5,456 nucleotides of DNA from an uncultured Pseudomonadota bacterium. Its GTDB lineage: Bacteria; Pseudomonadota; Gammaproteobacteria; Methylococcales; Methylomonadaceae. Position 1 is the stretch's first letter, and every line of letters begins with the position of its first letter. The notes beneath the pieces were generated by a model. That model ran no database searches. It was not told the origin of the DNA and worked only from the letters and a program-made list of their open reading frames with translations. Where the stretch lies: assembly GCA_903931355.1 (NCBI GenBank), contig CAIZCB010000242.1:1-5456 (forward strand), written 5' to 3'. Shown in pieces: positions 1-5,456 of the stretch. Position numbers and translations under genes: made by a program.

Positions 1-435
1 CGGATAAGCCTGTAGTAATGCCTTCGTCACCAACGCCAATTGTTGATACTGGCTATCGGTATAAGCCTGATTCACCGAGCCTTCCAATTCGATGCCAATC
101 GAAAAATCATTACACCGCTCTCGTCCTTCAAAACTCGAAACTCCAGCGTGCCAAGCGCGTAAGTTAAACGGCACATATTGCCGCACACTACCGTCACGTC
201 TGATTAACAAATGTGCCGAGACTGTTAACTGATGAATTTCTTGAAAATACGGATGATCGTTGGGATCAAGCTGATTACAAAACAGCTGATCAATGTAATC
301 ACCTCCAAACTGTTCGGGCGGTAAGCTGATGCAATGAATCACCAGCAAGGAAATATCTTCTGGGTTGGCGCGGAGGTCGAAATTGGGTGATGGAATTTGG
401 ATGGCGCTGTTTAAGCGGTGATTATCAATGTGCAT
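1..435 (-). CDS. ampD: AmpD, 1,6-anhydro-N-acetylmuramyl-L-alanine amidase (N-terminal part, cut by window edge)
   Basis: AmpD is a cytoplasmic zinc amidase that splits the lactyl-amide bond between anhydro-MurNAc and the stem peptide during peptidoglycan recycling; its loss raises AmpC beta-lactamase in species with ampR/ampC. The 145 visible codons are open and begin at ATG 435-433. Family motifs are LLVIH (His34), PPEQFGGDYID, VSAHLLIRRDG, RAWHAG and CNDFSIGIELEG (Glu116). His34 is a zinc ligand and Glu116 a catalytic residue, and both fall at the same numbers as in the Citrobacter freundii enzyme, which supports this start. The remaining metal ligands, His154 and Asp164 in that numbering, lie beyond the window; the full protein should be about 180-190 residues. 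No clear Shine-Dalgarno sequence precedes the start, and no alternative start codon lies in frame in the short intergenic region. It is divergent from nadC, as in E. coli. Confidence 0.95.
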   Translation of the reverse strand, partial: MHIDNHRLNSAIQIPSPNFDLRANPEDISLLVIHCISLPPEQFGGDYIDQLFCNQLDPNDHPYFQEIHQLTVSAHLLIRRDGSVRQYVPFNLRAWHAGVSSFEGRERCNDFSIGIELEGSVNQAYTDSQYQQLALVTKALLQAYP

Positions 436-497
436 GGTGTTTAGTGGTTGGGTTTTGGCGCTTATAATAGCAGGCCATCCCGTTTTGAGATTTAACC
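436..497. promoter_or_regulatory. Divergent ampD/nadC intergenic promoter region
   Basis: These 62 bases separate two divergent starts. A perfect TATAAT lies at 463-468 on the plus strand, about 30 bases before the nadC ATG. The only partner at 17-bp spacing is a poor -35 (TTTAGT, 440-445). The element is nearly self-complementary: TATTAT reads on the minus strand at the same place, about 28 bases before the ampD ATG, so one site may serve both genes. The TATAAT match is seen directly; its use as a promoter is inferred. Confidence 0.5.
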
Positions 498-1331
498 ATG
501 CAACCAACCCAAGCCGAAATCGCCGCCTATCTTGCTGAAGACATTGGTAGCGGTGATCTAACCGCCAATATTATCCCCGAACAAACCACCGCCAGCGCTA
601 CTGTGGTTAGTCGCGAAACCACCATTATTTGCGGCCAAGCTTGGTTTAATGCGGTGTTTTTACAGCTTAATCCTGATTTACAGATTGAATGGTTATGTCA
701 GGAAGGCGAACAAGTGGCGGCCGGTAGCGTGATTTGTCGGCTTAACGGTTCGGCGCGTAGTTTGCTAACTGGCGAGCGCACCGCCTTAAACTTGTTACAA
801 AGCTTATCTGCGACTGCCAATCTTGCCAGTCGTTATGCCCAAGCGGTTGCCGGCACCGGCTGTAAAATTTTAGACACCCGTAAAACCATCCCCGGCCTGC
901 GTTTAGCGCAAAAATACGCGGTTAAATGCGGCGGTTGTTTTAATCATCGGATTGGATTGTTCGACGCCATTTTAATCAAAGAAAACCATATCATCGCCGC
1001 TGGCTCAATTGCTCAAGCAGTCAAACTAGCCAGACAAAGCAATAGCCAAGTGATGGTCGAAATCGAAGTGGAAAACTTGGATGAGTTTCAACAAGCCTTG
1101 GCCGCTAAGCCCGACCGCATCATGCTGGATAATTTTTCACTAGCAGACATGGTCAGCGCGGTGCAACAAAATCAAGCCGGCGTAGAGCTAGAAGCATCCG
1201 GCAACATTACTTTGGAAACCATTCGTAGTGTTGCCGAAACCGGTGTTGATTACATTTCGATTGGCGCGTTGACCAAAAATCTGCAAGCGGTCGATTTATC
1301 AATGCGGATAGATTTACAAATCTGCAACTAA
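498..1331 (+). CDS. nadC: Nicotinate-nucleotide pyrophosphorylase (carboxylating), quinolinate phosphoribosyltransferase
   Basis: NadC converts quinolinate and PRPP to nicotinate mononucleotide, CO2 and pyrophosphate, the third step of de novo NAD synthesis after NadB and NadA, in the cytoplasm. The 277 residues are near the usual 280-300. The N-terminal sandwich domain carries EDIGSGDLT (residues 14-22). The barrel domain follows with TGERTALN (Arg94), LDTRKT (Arg128, Lys129), FNHRIGL (His150, Arg151), KENH (Lys161), VEIEVE (Glu190) and MLDNF (Asp211). Each sits 11 positions before its counterpart in the Mycobacterium tuberculosis enzyme, so the active site is complete and collinear. SIGALTK (254-260) closes the phosphate-binding end. 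An in-frame TGA at 486-488 excludes a longer start, so ATG 498 is the first usable one, although its ribosome binding site is weak (GAG at 487-489 region). It is monocistronic and ends before a hairpin that faces a convergent gene. Confidence 0.97.
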   Translation: MQPTQAEIAAYLAEDIGSGDLTANIIPEQTTASATVVSRETTIICGQAWFNAVFLQLNPDLQIEWLCQEGEQVAAGSVICRLNGSARSLLTGERTALNLLQSLSATANLASRYAQAVAGTGCKILDTRKTIPGLRLAQKYAVKCGGCFNHRIGLFDAILIKENHIIAAGSIAQAVKLARQSNSQVMVEIEVENLDEFQQALAAKPDRIMLDNFSLADMVSAVQQNQAGVELEASGNITLETIRSVAETGVDYISIGALTKNLQAVDLSMRIDLQICN

Positions 1332-1344
1332 GAACTGAGCGGGT

Positions 1345-1369
1345 GCTGTTTATTGAATTAATAAACAGC
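1345..1369. terminator. Hairpin between convergent nadC and AP2-like gene, probable shared terminator
   Basis: A perfect 10-bp inverted repeat (GCTGTTTATT and AATAAACAGC) encloses a 5-base loop, starting 13 bases after the nadC stop. Its right arm contains the last codons of the minus-strand gene. No long T run follows on either strand; the plus strand has only GTTTAAATACTCGTTTT. The structure is seen directly; terminator function is inferred from its place between convergent genes, and efficiency may be modest. Confidence 0.55.
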
Positions 1370-1870
1370 GTTTAAATACTCGTTTTCGTAAATCCTTAAT
1401 TTTTTCCAATTGGTAAATTTACTGTCATCAAAAAACGCATCGTGATCAATCGAATGTTCATAACAGTTACGGAACAATCGTGCGGTGCGGAAAGCATGAA
1501 ATTCATCATCAGCGCTAATCGAATCAACATTACCTACTTGGAAAGTCTTGTTGCGTGATTTGCCCTCTTTTACCCAAAACACCGTGTAGCACAAATAGCT
1601 TTTATCTTTACGATGATCGAATTTGATAGTTCTGGAAACACCGGTTAAGCCAGTTGTGGTTTTGTTTTTGGGCGGTTTTAGAAATCGAGTTTTACTACCT
1701 TTTAAGACAACTAACATTTGATCGCGCCAAGCAATGGCTGCTTTTAGCGATTTGGTTTTGTTGCCCCAAAGTTTATGCGAAAAATAACGGCTACTCTCTT
1801 TACCACGCCGAACAATACGGACTTGGAAGCCAAAAGCATCTGGCTCAGTAATATGTTTAACTTTTGTCAT
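1358..1870 (-). CDS. Stand-alone AP2-like DNA-binding protein (two AP2-type repeats)
   Basis: A 170-residue basic protein of unknown role. Two segments resemble the AP2/ERF DNA-binding fold. Residues about 13-52 read FGFQVRIVRRGK, then RYFSHKLWG, then KSLKAAIAWRDQML, the usual three strands followed by an Ala-rich helix. Residues about 76-138 repeat the plan with GVSR, YTVFWVKEGK, KTFQVG and a helix FHAFRTARLFRNCYE. AP2 domains in bacteria are often attached to HNH homing endonucleases; no HNH motif is visible, so this would be a domain-only protein, possibly a regulator. The assignment is by eye and needs a profile search. ATG 1870-1868 is preceded only by a weak GGTG. The gene is AT-rich (about 39% GC over 1381-1860), lower than nadC, which hints at a different origin. 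It is convergent with nadC and divergent from the peroxiredoxin gene, with two direct repeats in its upstream region. Confidence 0.7.
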   Translation of the reverse strand: MTKVKHITEPDAFGFQVRIVRRGKESSRYFSHKLWGNKTKSLKAAIAWRDQMLVVLKGSKTRFLKPPKNKTTTGLTGVSRTIKFDHRKDKSYLCYTVFWVKEGKSRNKTFQVGNVDSISADDEFHAFRTARLFRNCYEHSIDHDAFFDDSKFTNWKKLRIYENEYLNAVY

Positions 1871-1900
1871 GAAGACACCAAACGAAAGGAAGAAACTTGC

Positions 1901-1947
1901 TTAACAAATTTTTACATAAATATGAGTATTTAACAAATTTTTACATA
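1901..1947. repeat. Pair of exact 18-bp direct repeats upstream of the AP2-like gene
   Basis: TTAACAAATTTTTACATA occurs at 1901-1918 and again at 1930-1947, 29 bases apart start to start, with an unrelated 11-base spacer. Identity stops exactly at both ends. The pair begins 31 bases before the start codon of the minus-strand AP2-like gene. On that strand the far copy supplies a TTGTTA that could be a -35, and the near copy a TAAAAA at 16-bp spacing that could be a -10. The repeats are seen directly. A role as paired operator sites, perhaps for the AP2-like protein itself, is inference. Confidence 0.85.
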
Positions 1948-1959
1948 TGACAGAGTTTT

Positions 1960-1973
1960 TTGATTCAAATCAT
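1960..1973. promoter_or_regulatory. FNR/Anr-like palindrome, possible regulator site
   Basis: TTGAT-TCAA-ATCAT matches the FNR/Anr consensus TTGAT-N4-ATCAA at nine of ten defined positions. It lies between the divergent AP2-like and peroxiredoxin genes, about 85 bases before the likely peroxiredoxin transcript start and about 65 before a possible start for the AP2-like gene. A match of this size can arise by chance in AT-rich DNA, and no regulator is encoded in the window. Confidence 0.3.
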
Positions 1974-2041
1974 TGGCGGTTTATCGAGGTGGTAAAGAGC
2001 ATCAGATTTTGATTTGTCGCTTATTTCCTAGTAATTTAGTG

Positions 2042-2121
2042 TAGAATAGGTTGTTGCCTGTTTTTTTAGGCACAGAAACAACATTAACCCATTGTTTTTT
2101 AAGTAGATTTGGAGAATATTG
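2042..2121 (+). promoter_or_regulatory. Peroxiredoxin promoter -10 and leader with hairpin
   Basis: TAGAAT at 2042-2047 is a good -10 candidate, without a convincing -35 at standard spacing, as would suit an activator-dependent promoter. The predicted leader opens with a hairpin: TGCCT (2055-2059) pairs with AGGCA (2068-2072) around a T-rich loop, and GTTGT (2050-2054) with ACAAC (2078-2082). GGAG at 2111-2114 is the ribosome binding site, 7 bases before ATG 2122. I found no clear OxyR four-part site. Confidence 0.4.
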
Positions 2122-2724
2122 ATGAGCGTTTTAGTAGGCAAGCAAGCCCCTGATTTTACAGTTCCAGCCGTATTGGCCGATGGTCAAATCGTTGACTCAT
2201 TCAGCTTTTCAGAAGCCACTAAAGGCAAATATGCGGTCGTTTTTTTCTATCCGTTAGACTTTACATTTGTTTGCCCTAGCGAATTGATTGCGTTTGATCA
2301 CCGCATTGAAGAATTCAAAAGCCGTGGCGTAGAAGTGATTGGTGTTTCAATCGATTCACACTTTTCTCACAACGCATGGCGTAACACCCCAATCAACCAA
2401 GGTGGTATTGGCCCAGTTCGTTACACGCTAGCCGCTGACATTACTCACAGCATCGCTAAAGATTACGATGTTGAATCAGCAATCGGTGTTGCTTTCCGTG
2501 GTAGCTTCTTGATTGATAAAACTGGCTTAGTTCGTCACCAAGTGGTTAACGACTTACCACTAGGTCGTAATGTTGACGAAATGATCCGTATGGTTGATGC
2601 CTTACAATTCCACGAAGAGCACGGCGAAGTTTGCCCAGCTGGCTGGAACAAAGGTGATGCAGGTATGAACGCAAACCCAGCGGGTGTTGCAGAATACTTG
2701 AGCAAAAACGCTGACAAACTATAA
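2122..2724 (+). CDS. ahpC: Typical 2-Cys peroxiredoxin, AhpC/Prx1 family
   Basis: A thiol peroxidase that reduces hydrogen peroxide, alkyl hydroperoxides and probably peroxynitrite in the cytoplasm. The 200 residues carry FYPLDFTFVCPSE with Pro44, Thr48 and the peroxidatic Cys51, Arg126 in GVAFRGSFLID completing the active site, and HGEVCPAGW with resolving Cys171. Both cysteines make it a typical 2-Cys enzyme forming inter-subunit disulfides. The sequence is closer to the Prx1/Tsa-like clade than to the 187-residue E. coli AhpC, so the symbol ahpC is used in the broad sense and the reductant may be thioredoxin instead of AhpF; no ahpF is adjacent. It has GGIG at residues 94-97, near the GGLG loop of overoxidation-sensitive enzymes, but lacks the C-terminal YF motif. 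ATG 2122 is preferred to the in-frame TTG at 2119 because GGAG sits 7 bases before it. A strong terminator follows. Confidence 0.95.
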   Translation: MSVLVGKQAPDFTVPAVLADGQIVDSFSFSEATKGKYAVVFFYPLDFTFVCPSELIAFDHRIEEFKSRGVEVIGVSIDSHFSHNAWRNTPINQGGIGPVRYTLAADITHSIAKDYDVESAIGVAFRGSFLIDKTGLVRHQVVNDLPLGRNVDEMIRMVDALQFHEEHGEVCPAGWNKGDAGMNANPAGVAEYLSKNADKL

Positions 2725-2725
2725 G
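2698..2725 (+). promoter_or_regulatory. Possible promoter for the GNAT gene inside the end of the peroxiredoxin gene
   Basis: TTGAGC (2698-2703) and TATAAG (2720-2725) match sigma-70 -35 and -10 boxes at four and five of six bases, with a 16-bp spacer. A start near 2732 would put the hairpin at 2749-2777 in the leader of the downstream gene. This is a consensus match only; the spacer and overlap with coding sequence leave it uncertain. Confidence 0.3.
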
Positions 2726-2748
2726 CGTTAGCTAAAGCGATAAAGCAG

Positions 2749-2777
2749 GCGCATTGTTTCGGCAATGCGCTTTTTTT
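2749..2777 (+). terminator. Strong intrinsic terminator after the peroxiredoxin gene
   Basis: GCGCATTG (2749-2756) and CAATGCGC (2763-2770) form an 8-bp perfect stem around the loop TTTCGG, followed at once by seven T residues (2771-2777). This is a textbook Rho-independent terminator, 24 bases after the peroxiredoxin stop and 25 before the start of the next gene. Confidence 0.92.
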
Positions 2778-2802
2778 ATGTCTGAAAATCAAGGAGACTG
2801 CT

Positions 2803-3315
2803 TTGCAGATTGAACCAGCCAAACTCAAACACGCCGAATCATTGGTCGAGCTGATTAACGGCACCTATCGCGGCGAAAGCAGTCGCTTGGGTTGGACAAC
2901 CGAAGCGGATTTGTTAGAGGGACTGAGAACCGACCTTACCGACATTACTCGCCTGCTGACAAGCAGTGATTCGATAATTTTGATAGCCGAGCAGGATCAA
3001 CAACTGATCGGTTCAGTGCATTTACAGCACAATAGCGATTACGCCCAACTTGGCATGTTATCGGTCAAACCCGCTCTACAAAACCAAGGCATCGGCAAAC
3101 AATTAATCAGCGCCGCCGAAGCAATCGCCCAGCAGCAATGGGAGGTTAACAGAATGCGGATGGCCGTGATCCCTAGCCGAGAAACACTGATCGCCTATTA
3201 CCAACGCTGCGGCTATGTTCGTACTGGTGAAACCATCGCCTTTCCCGTTAATCCCGCTTTATGGACGCCGAAAGTGAGCGGTTTGTGTTTGGAATGGTTG
3301 GAGAAATTGTTGTGA
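2803..3315 (+). CDS. GNAT family N-acetyltransferase
   Basis: A 170-residue GCN5-related acetyltransferase that would move an acetyl group from acetyl-CoA to an amine; the substrate cannot be told from the sequence. Motif A with the acetyl-CoA pyrophosphate loop is LGMLSVKPALQNQGIGKQL (about residues 83-101, Gln93-x-x-Gly-x-Gly), and motif B is AYYQRCGYVRTGE (131-143). The N-terminal part has YRGESSRLGWTTEADLL (22-38), a block shared by one GNAT subgroup. The start is TTG: AAGGAG at 2791-2796 lies 6 bases before it, and the nearest upstream ATG (2778) is in another frame and closes after 11 codons, across this ribosome binding site. The gene begins only 25 bases after the preceding terminator, so it must depend on read-through or on a promoter inside the peroxiredoxin gene end. 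Confidence 0.92.
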   Translation: MQIEPAKLKHAESLVELINGTYRGESSRLGWTTEADLLEGLRTDLTDITRLLTSSDSIILIAEQDQQLIGSVHLQHNSDYAQLGMLSVKPALQNQGIGKQLISAAEAIAQQQWEVNRMRMAVIPSRETLIAYYQRCGYVRTGETIAFPVNPALWTPKVSGLCLEWLEKLL

Positions 3316-3327
3316 TCAGTGGCTTTT

Positions 3328-3370
3328 AGCGATAAACAGTGACGCGCAAAATTTCTGCCTTATCGTTTTT
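3328..3370 (+). terminator. Possible weak terminator after the GNAT gene
   Basis: AGCGATAA (3328-3335) can pair with TTATCGTT (3360-3367), and an inner CAG (3337-3339) with CTG (3355-3357), followed by Ts up to 3370. The stem is imperfect and AT-rich with a long loop, so efficiency is doubtful, but it lies 12 bases after the GNAT stop where a terminator is expected. Confidence 0.35.
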
Positions 3371-3456
3371 CTGCTTATACTGCCGCAGCTGATAACAAGC
3401 CTAGCTTGTAAGTTTCCCTGAATTCCTCACTGCAAACCAAACACTAATCGACTGCA
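3371..3456 (+). promoter_or_regulatory. hsdR upstream region with possible -10 and small palindrome
   Basis: TATACT at 3376-3381 is a good -10 match with a TG a few bases before it (3372-3373), but no clear -35. Downstream, ACAAGC (3395-3400) and GCTTGT (3404-3409) form a 6-bp inverted repeat with a 3-base centre, placed where an operator overlapping the early transcript would lie. No Shine-Dalgarno sequence is seen before the ATG at 3457. Confidence 0.3.
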
Positions 3457-5456
3457 ATGACGCTTAACCAAACCCCCGAACAAAAAGCTCGCGACCAAAT
3501 CGACAAACAACTGCAACAAGCCGGTTGGGTGGTTCAGAATAAAAATCAGATCAACTTAGACGCTGGTTTAGGGCAAGCGATTAGAGAATATCAAACCGAC
3601 ACCGGCCCAGCTGATTACATTTTATTTGTCGATAGGCAACCGGTTGGCGTTATCGAAGCGAAGCCAGAAGGTCTAGGTTACAAACTCATCAGTGTAGAAG
3701 AACAAACCGCAGAATACGCCGTAGCCAAGCTTAAATGGGTAAACAATCAAAAGCCCCTAGCCTTTCTTTACCAAAGTACCGGAGTGATTACGCGCTTTAC
3801 CGACGCCCGCGATCCTAAACCACGCTCTCACGAAATTTTTAGTTTCCACCGCCCAGAAACCCTAAAAGATTGGTTGCTACAAGCCGCATCTTTGCGTAGC
3901 CGACTACAAACTATTCCCCAGCTCGACCCGACAGATTTACGTGATTGTCAGAAAATCGCCATCAACAATCTCGAAACCTCGTTCAAAGCCAATCGACCTC
4001 GCGCCCTAATCCAAATGGCCACCGGTGCCGGTAAAACATTTACCGCGATTACCGCCATGTATCGCTTACTGAAATTTGCTGACGCCAAACGGATTCTGTT
4101 TCTAGTCGATACTCGCAATTTAGGCGAACAGGCCGAGCAAGAAATGATGAGCTATCAGCCCAATGACGATAACCGCAAATTCACCGATCTTTACGCCGTT
4201 CAGCGTTTGCAATAATCCTATGTCGCTAAAGATAGCCAAGTCTGTATCAGTACCATTCAACGCATGTATTCAATCCTCAAGGGCGAAGAACTCGACAGCG
4301 CATTAGAAGACATCAACCCCGCCGAACAACTAACCAAACCCAAAGCGCCGTTACCCGTGGTTTACAACCCCAAACTGCCCTTGGAGTTTTTTGACTTCAT
4401 CTTTATTGATGAATGTCATCGCTCTATTTATAACCTCTGGCAACAAGTCCTCGATTATTTCGATGCCTTTTTGATTGGCCTCACCGCCACCCCAGACAAT
4501 CGCACCTACGGCTTCTTTAAAAAGAACGTGGTCAGCGAATATACCCATGAAAAAGCCGTTGCCGATGGCGTCAATGTCGGAAACGAAATTTATTTGATCG
4601 AAACCGAAATTAGCCAATCCGGTGGCAAAATTCCCGCCGAGTTACAAATCGAAAAGCGCGAAAAACTCACCCGTAAAAAACGCTGGGAACAACAAGACCA
4701 AGACGAAATTTACAGCGCCAAACAACTCGACAAAAGCGTGGTAAACCCCGATCAAATTCGCACCGTGATTCGTACTTACCAACAAAACTGGCCTAGCATT
4801 TTCCCGGCTCGCCAAGAAGTGCCAAAAACCCTGATTTTCGCCAAAACCGACAGCCATGCTGACGACATTATTGATACCGTTCGCGAAGAATTTGGCGAAG
4901 GTAATGATTTTTGTAAAAAAGTCACCTACAAAGCCGACGACGATCCTAAATCAACCTTGGCCGATTTTCGTAACGCCTACCATCCGCGAATAGCCGTCAC
5001 CGTCGATATGATCGCCACTGGCACCGATGTCAAACCGCTGGAATGCCTGTTATTCATGCGCGATGTTCGCAGCCGCAATTATTTCGAGCAAATGAAAGGT
5101 CGCGGCACTCGCACCTTGGATTTAGATAACCTGAAAAAAGTCACCCCTTCGGCCATCACCGCCAAAACCCATTATGTGATTGTCGATGCTGTTGGCGTTA
5201 CCAAATCCTTAAAAACCGCCAGCCAGCCTTTAATCACAAAACCCAGCGTCCCCTTAAAAGATTTAGCCATGGGCGTGATGATGGGGGCTGATGACAGTGA
5301 TGTGGTCAGTTCATTGGCCGGACGTCTGGCGCGATTGAACCAACAGCTAAGCCCTGTCGAGCAACAAAAACTCAAGAAACTGGCCGGCGGTGTTGCGTTA
5401 AGCGAGATTATTAATCAATTATTCAACGCCATCGACCCCGACAACATCGCCCAAAC
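3457..5456 (+). pseudogene. hsdR: hsdR, type I restriction enzyme R subunit, interrupted by an in-frame TAA and cut by the window edge
   Basis: HsdR is the nuclease and ATP-driven translocase subunit of a type I restriction-modification complex with HsdM and HsdS. ATG 3457 is bounded by an in-frame TAA at 3445-3447. The N-terminal nuclease has Asp53, Glu67-Ala-Lys69 (PD-ExK) and Gln83-x-x-x-Tyr87. Walker A is ATGAGKT (188-194, Lys193), followed by ILFLVDTRNLGEQ. Codon 253 (4213-4215) is TAA after VQRLQ. The same frame then runs open for 413 more codons: STIQRMYSIL, DECH (318-321), GLTATP (341-346), KTLIFAKT, DMIATGTD (motif V) and MKGRGTR (motif VI, 546-552), so the helicase core is intact apart from the stop. 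Motifs suggest the EcoAI/EcoEI-like (type IB) branch; the C-terminal domain and hsdM/hsdS are not in view. As written, the product is a 252-residue nuclease plus Walker A fragment without DECH, hence no translocation or restriction. One base change or a sequencing error would explain the stop. Confidence 0.88.

Noticed and set aside
1654..1851. Plus-strand open frame of 65 codons
   Set aside because: It lies inside the minus-strand AP2-like gene, has no ribosome binding site and resembles no protein family.
1901..1947. CRISPR-like or attachment-site duplication
   Set aside because: There are only two copies, the spacer is 11 bases, and no integrase, transposase or cas gene is near; a promoter-linked repeat fits better.
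2119..2121. TTG as the peroxiredoxin start
   Set aside because: The ATG directly after it has better spacing from GGAG and gives the family-typical MSVLVGKQAPDF N-terminus.
1871..2121. OxyR binding site before the peroxiredoxin gene
   Set aside because: I looked for the four ATAG/CTAT-type elements at 10-base spacing and found no convincing set.
2778..2813. An 11-codon ATG frame between the terminator and the GNAT gene, possible leader peptide
   Set aside because: It has no ribosome binding site of its own, since the terminator T tract lies directly before it, and it runs through the GNAT ribosome binding site; chance is the simpler explanation.
2535..2864. Minus-strand open frame of 109 codons
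   Set aside because: It is antisense to the end of the peroxiredoxin gene, the terminator and the start of the GNAT gene, all of which are well supported.
4213..4215. Alternative genetic code or programmed stop read-through in hsdR
   Set aside because: TAA ends nadC, the AP2-like gene and the peroxiredoxin gene normally, and TAA followed by T is not a known strong read-through context.
4351..5375. Three minus-strand open frames (4351-4617, 4642-4857, 5172-5375)
   Set aside because: They are antisense to the continuing hsdR frame, whose helicase motifs are conserved; their translations look like reverse-strand artefacts.

Overview
The window looks like an ordinary chromosomal segment from a gammaproteobacterium. 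Base composition is moderate: about half GC in sampled blocks of nadC, and about 39% in the AP2-like gene by hand count. The divergent ampD/nadC pair is the arrangement known from Escherichia coli and relatives. The genus cannot be fixed from this sequence. A methanotroph-like or other free-living gammaproteobacterium would fit, but that is a guess.

Layout: (1) 1-435, minus strand, the first 145 residues of AmpD, the cytoplasmic 1,6-anhydro-muropeptide amidase, cut by the window edge. (2) 436-497, a short divergent intergenic region with a TATAAT element readable as a -10 box in both directions. (3) 498-1331, plus strand, nadC, quinolinate phosphoribosyltransferase, with its full set of substrate-binding residues. 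(4) 1345-1369, a 10-bp perfect hairpin between convergent genes. (5) 1358-1870, minus strand, a small AT-rich gene for a stand-alone protein with two AP2-like DNA-binding repeats. (6) 1871-2121, a regulatory region with two exact 18-bp direct repeats, an FNR-like palindrome and the leader of the next gene. (7) 2122-2724, plus strand, a typical 2-Cys peroxiredoxin of the AhpC/Prx1 family, followed by a strong intrinsic terminator at 2749-2777. (8) 2803-3315, plus strand, a GNAT N-acetyltransferase that starts at TTG behind a strong ribosome binding site. (9) 3457 to the window end, plus strand, hsdR, the restriction/translocation subunit of a type I restriction-modification system. It is interrupted by one in-frame TAA at 4213-4215, and the same frame then stays open to the edge with all later helicase motifs intact.

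The genes do not form one pathway. NAD synthesis, cell-wall recycling and peroxide removal are housekeeping functions. The AP2-like gene and the hsdR locus are the accessory elements. If the stop in hsdR is real, restriction by this system should be lost; modification genes would be expected downstream, outside the window. I see no CRISPR array, RNA gene, insertion sequence or clearly new system here. The points most worth a second look are the clean hsdR nonsense codon and the AP2-like gene with paired repeats at its promoter.
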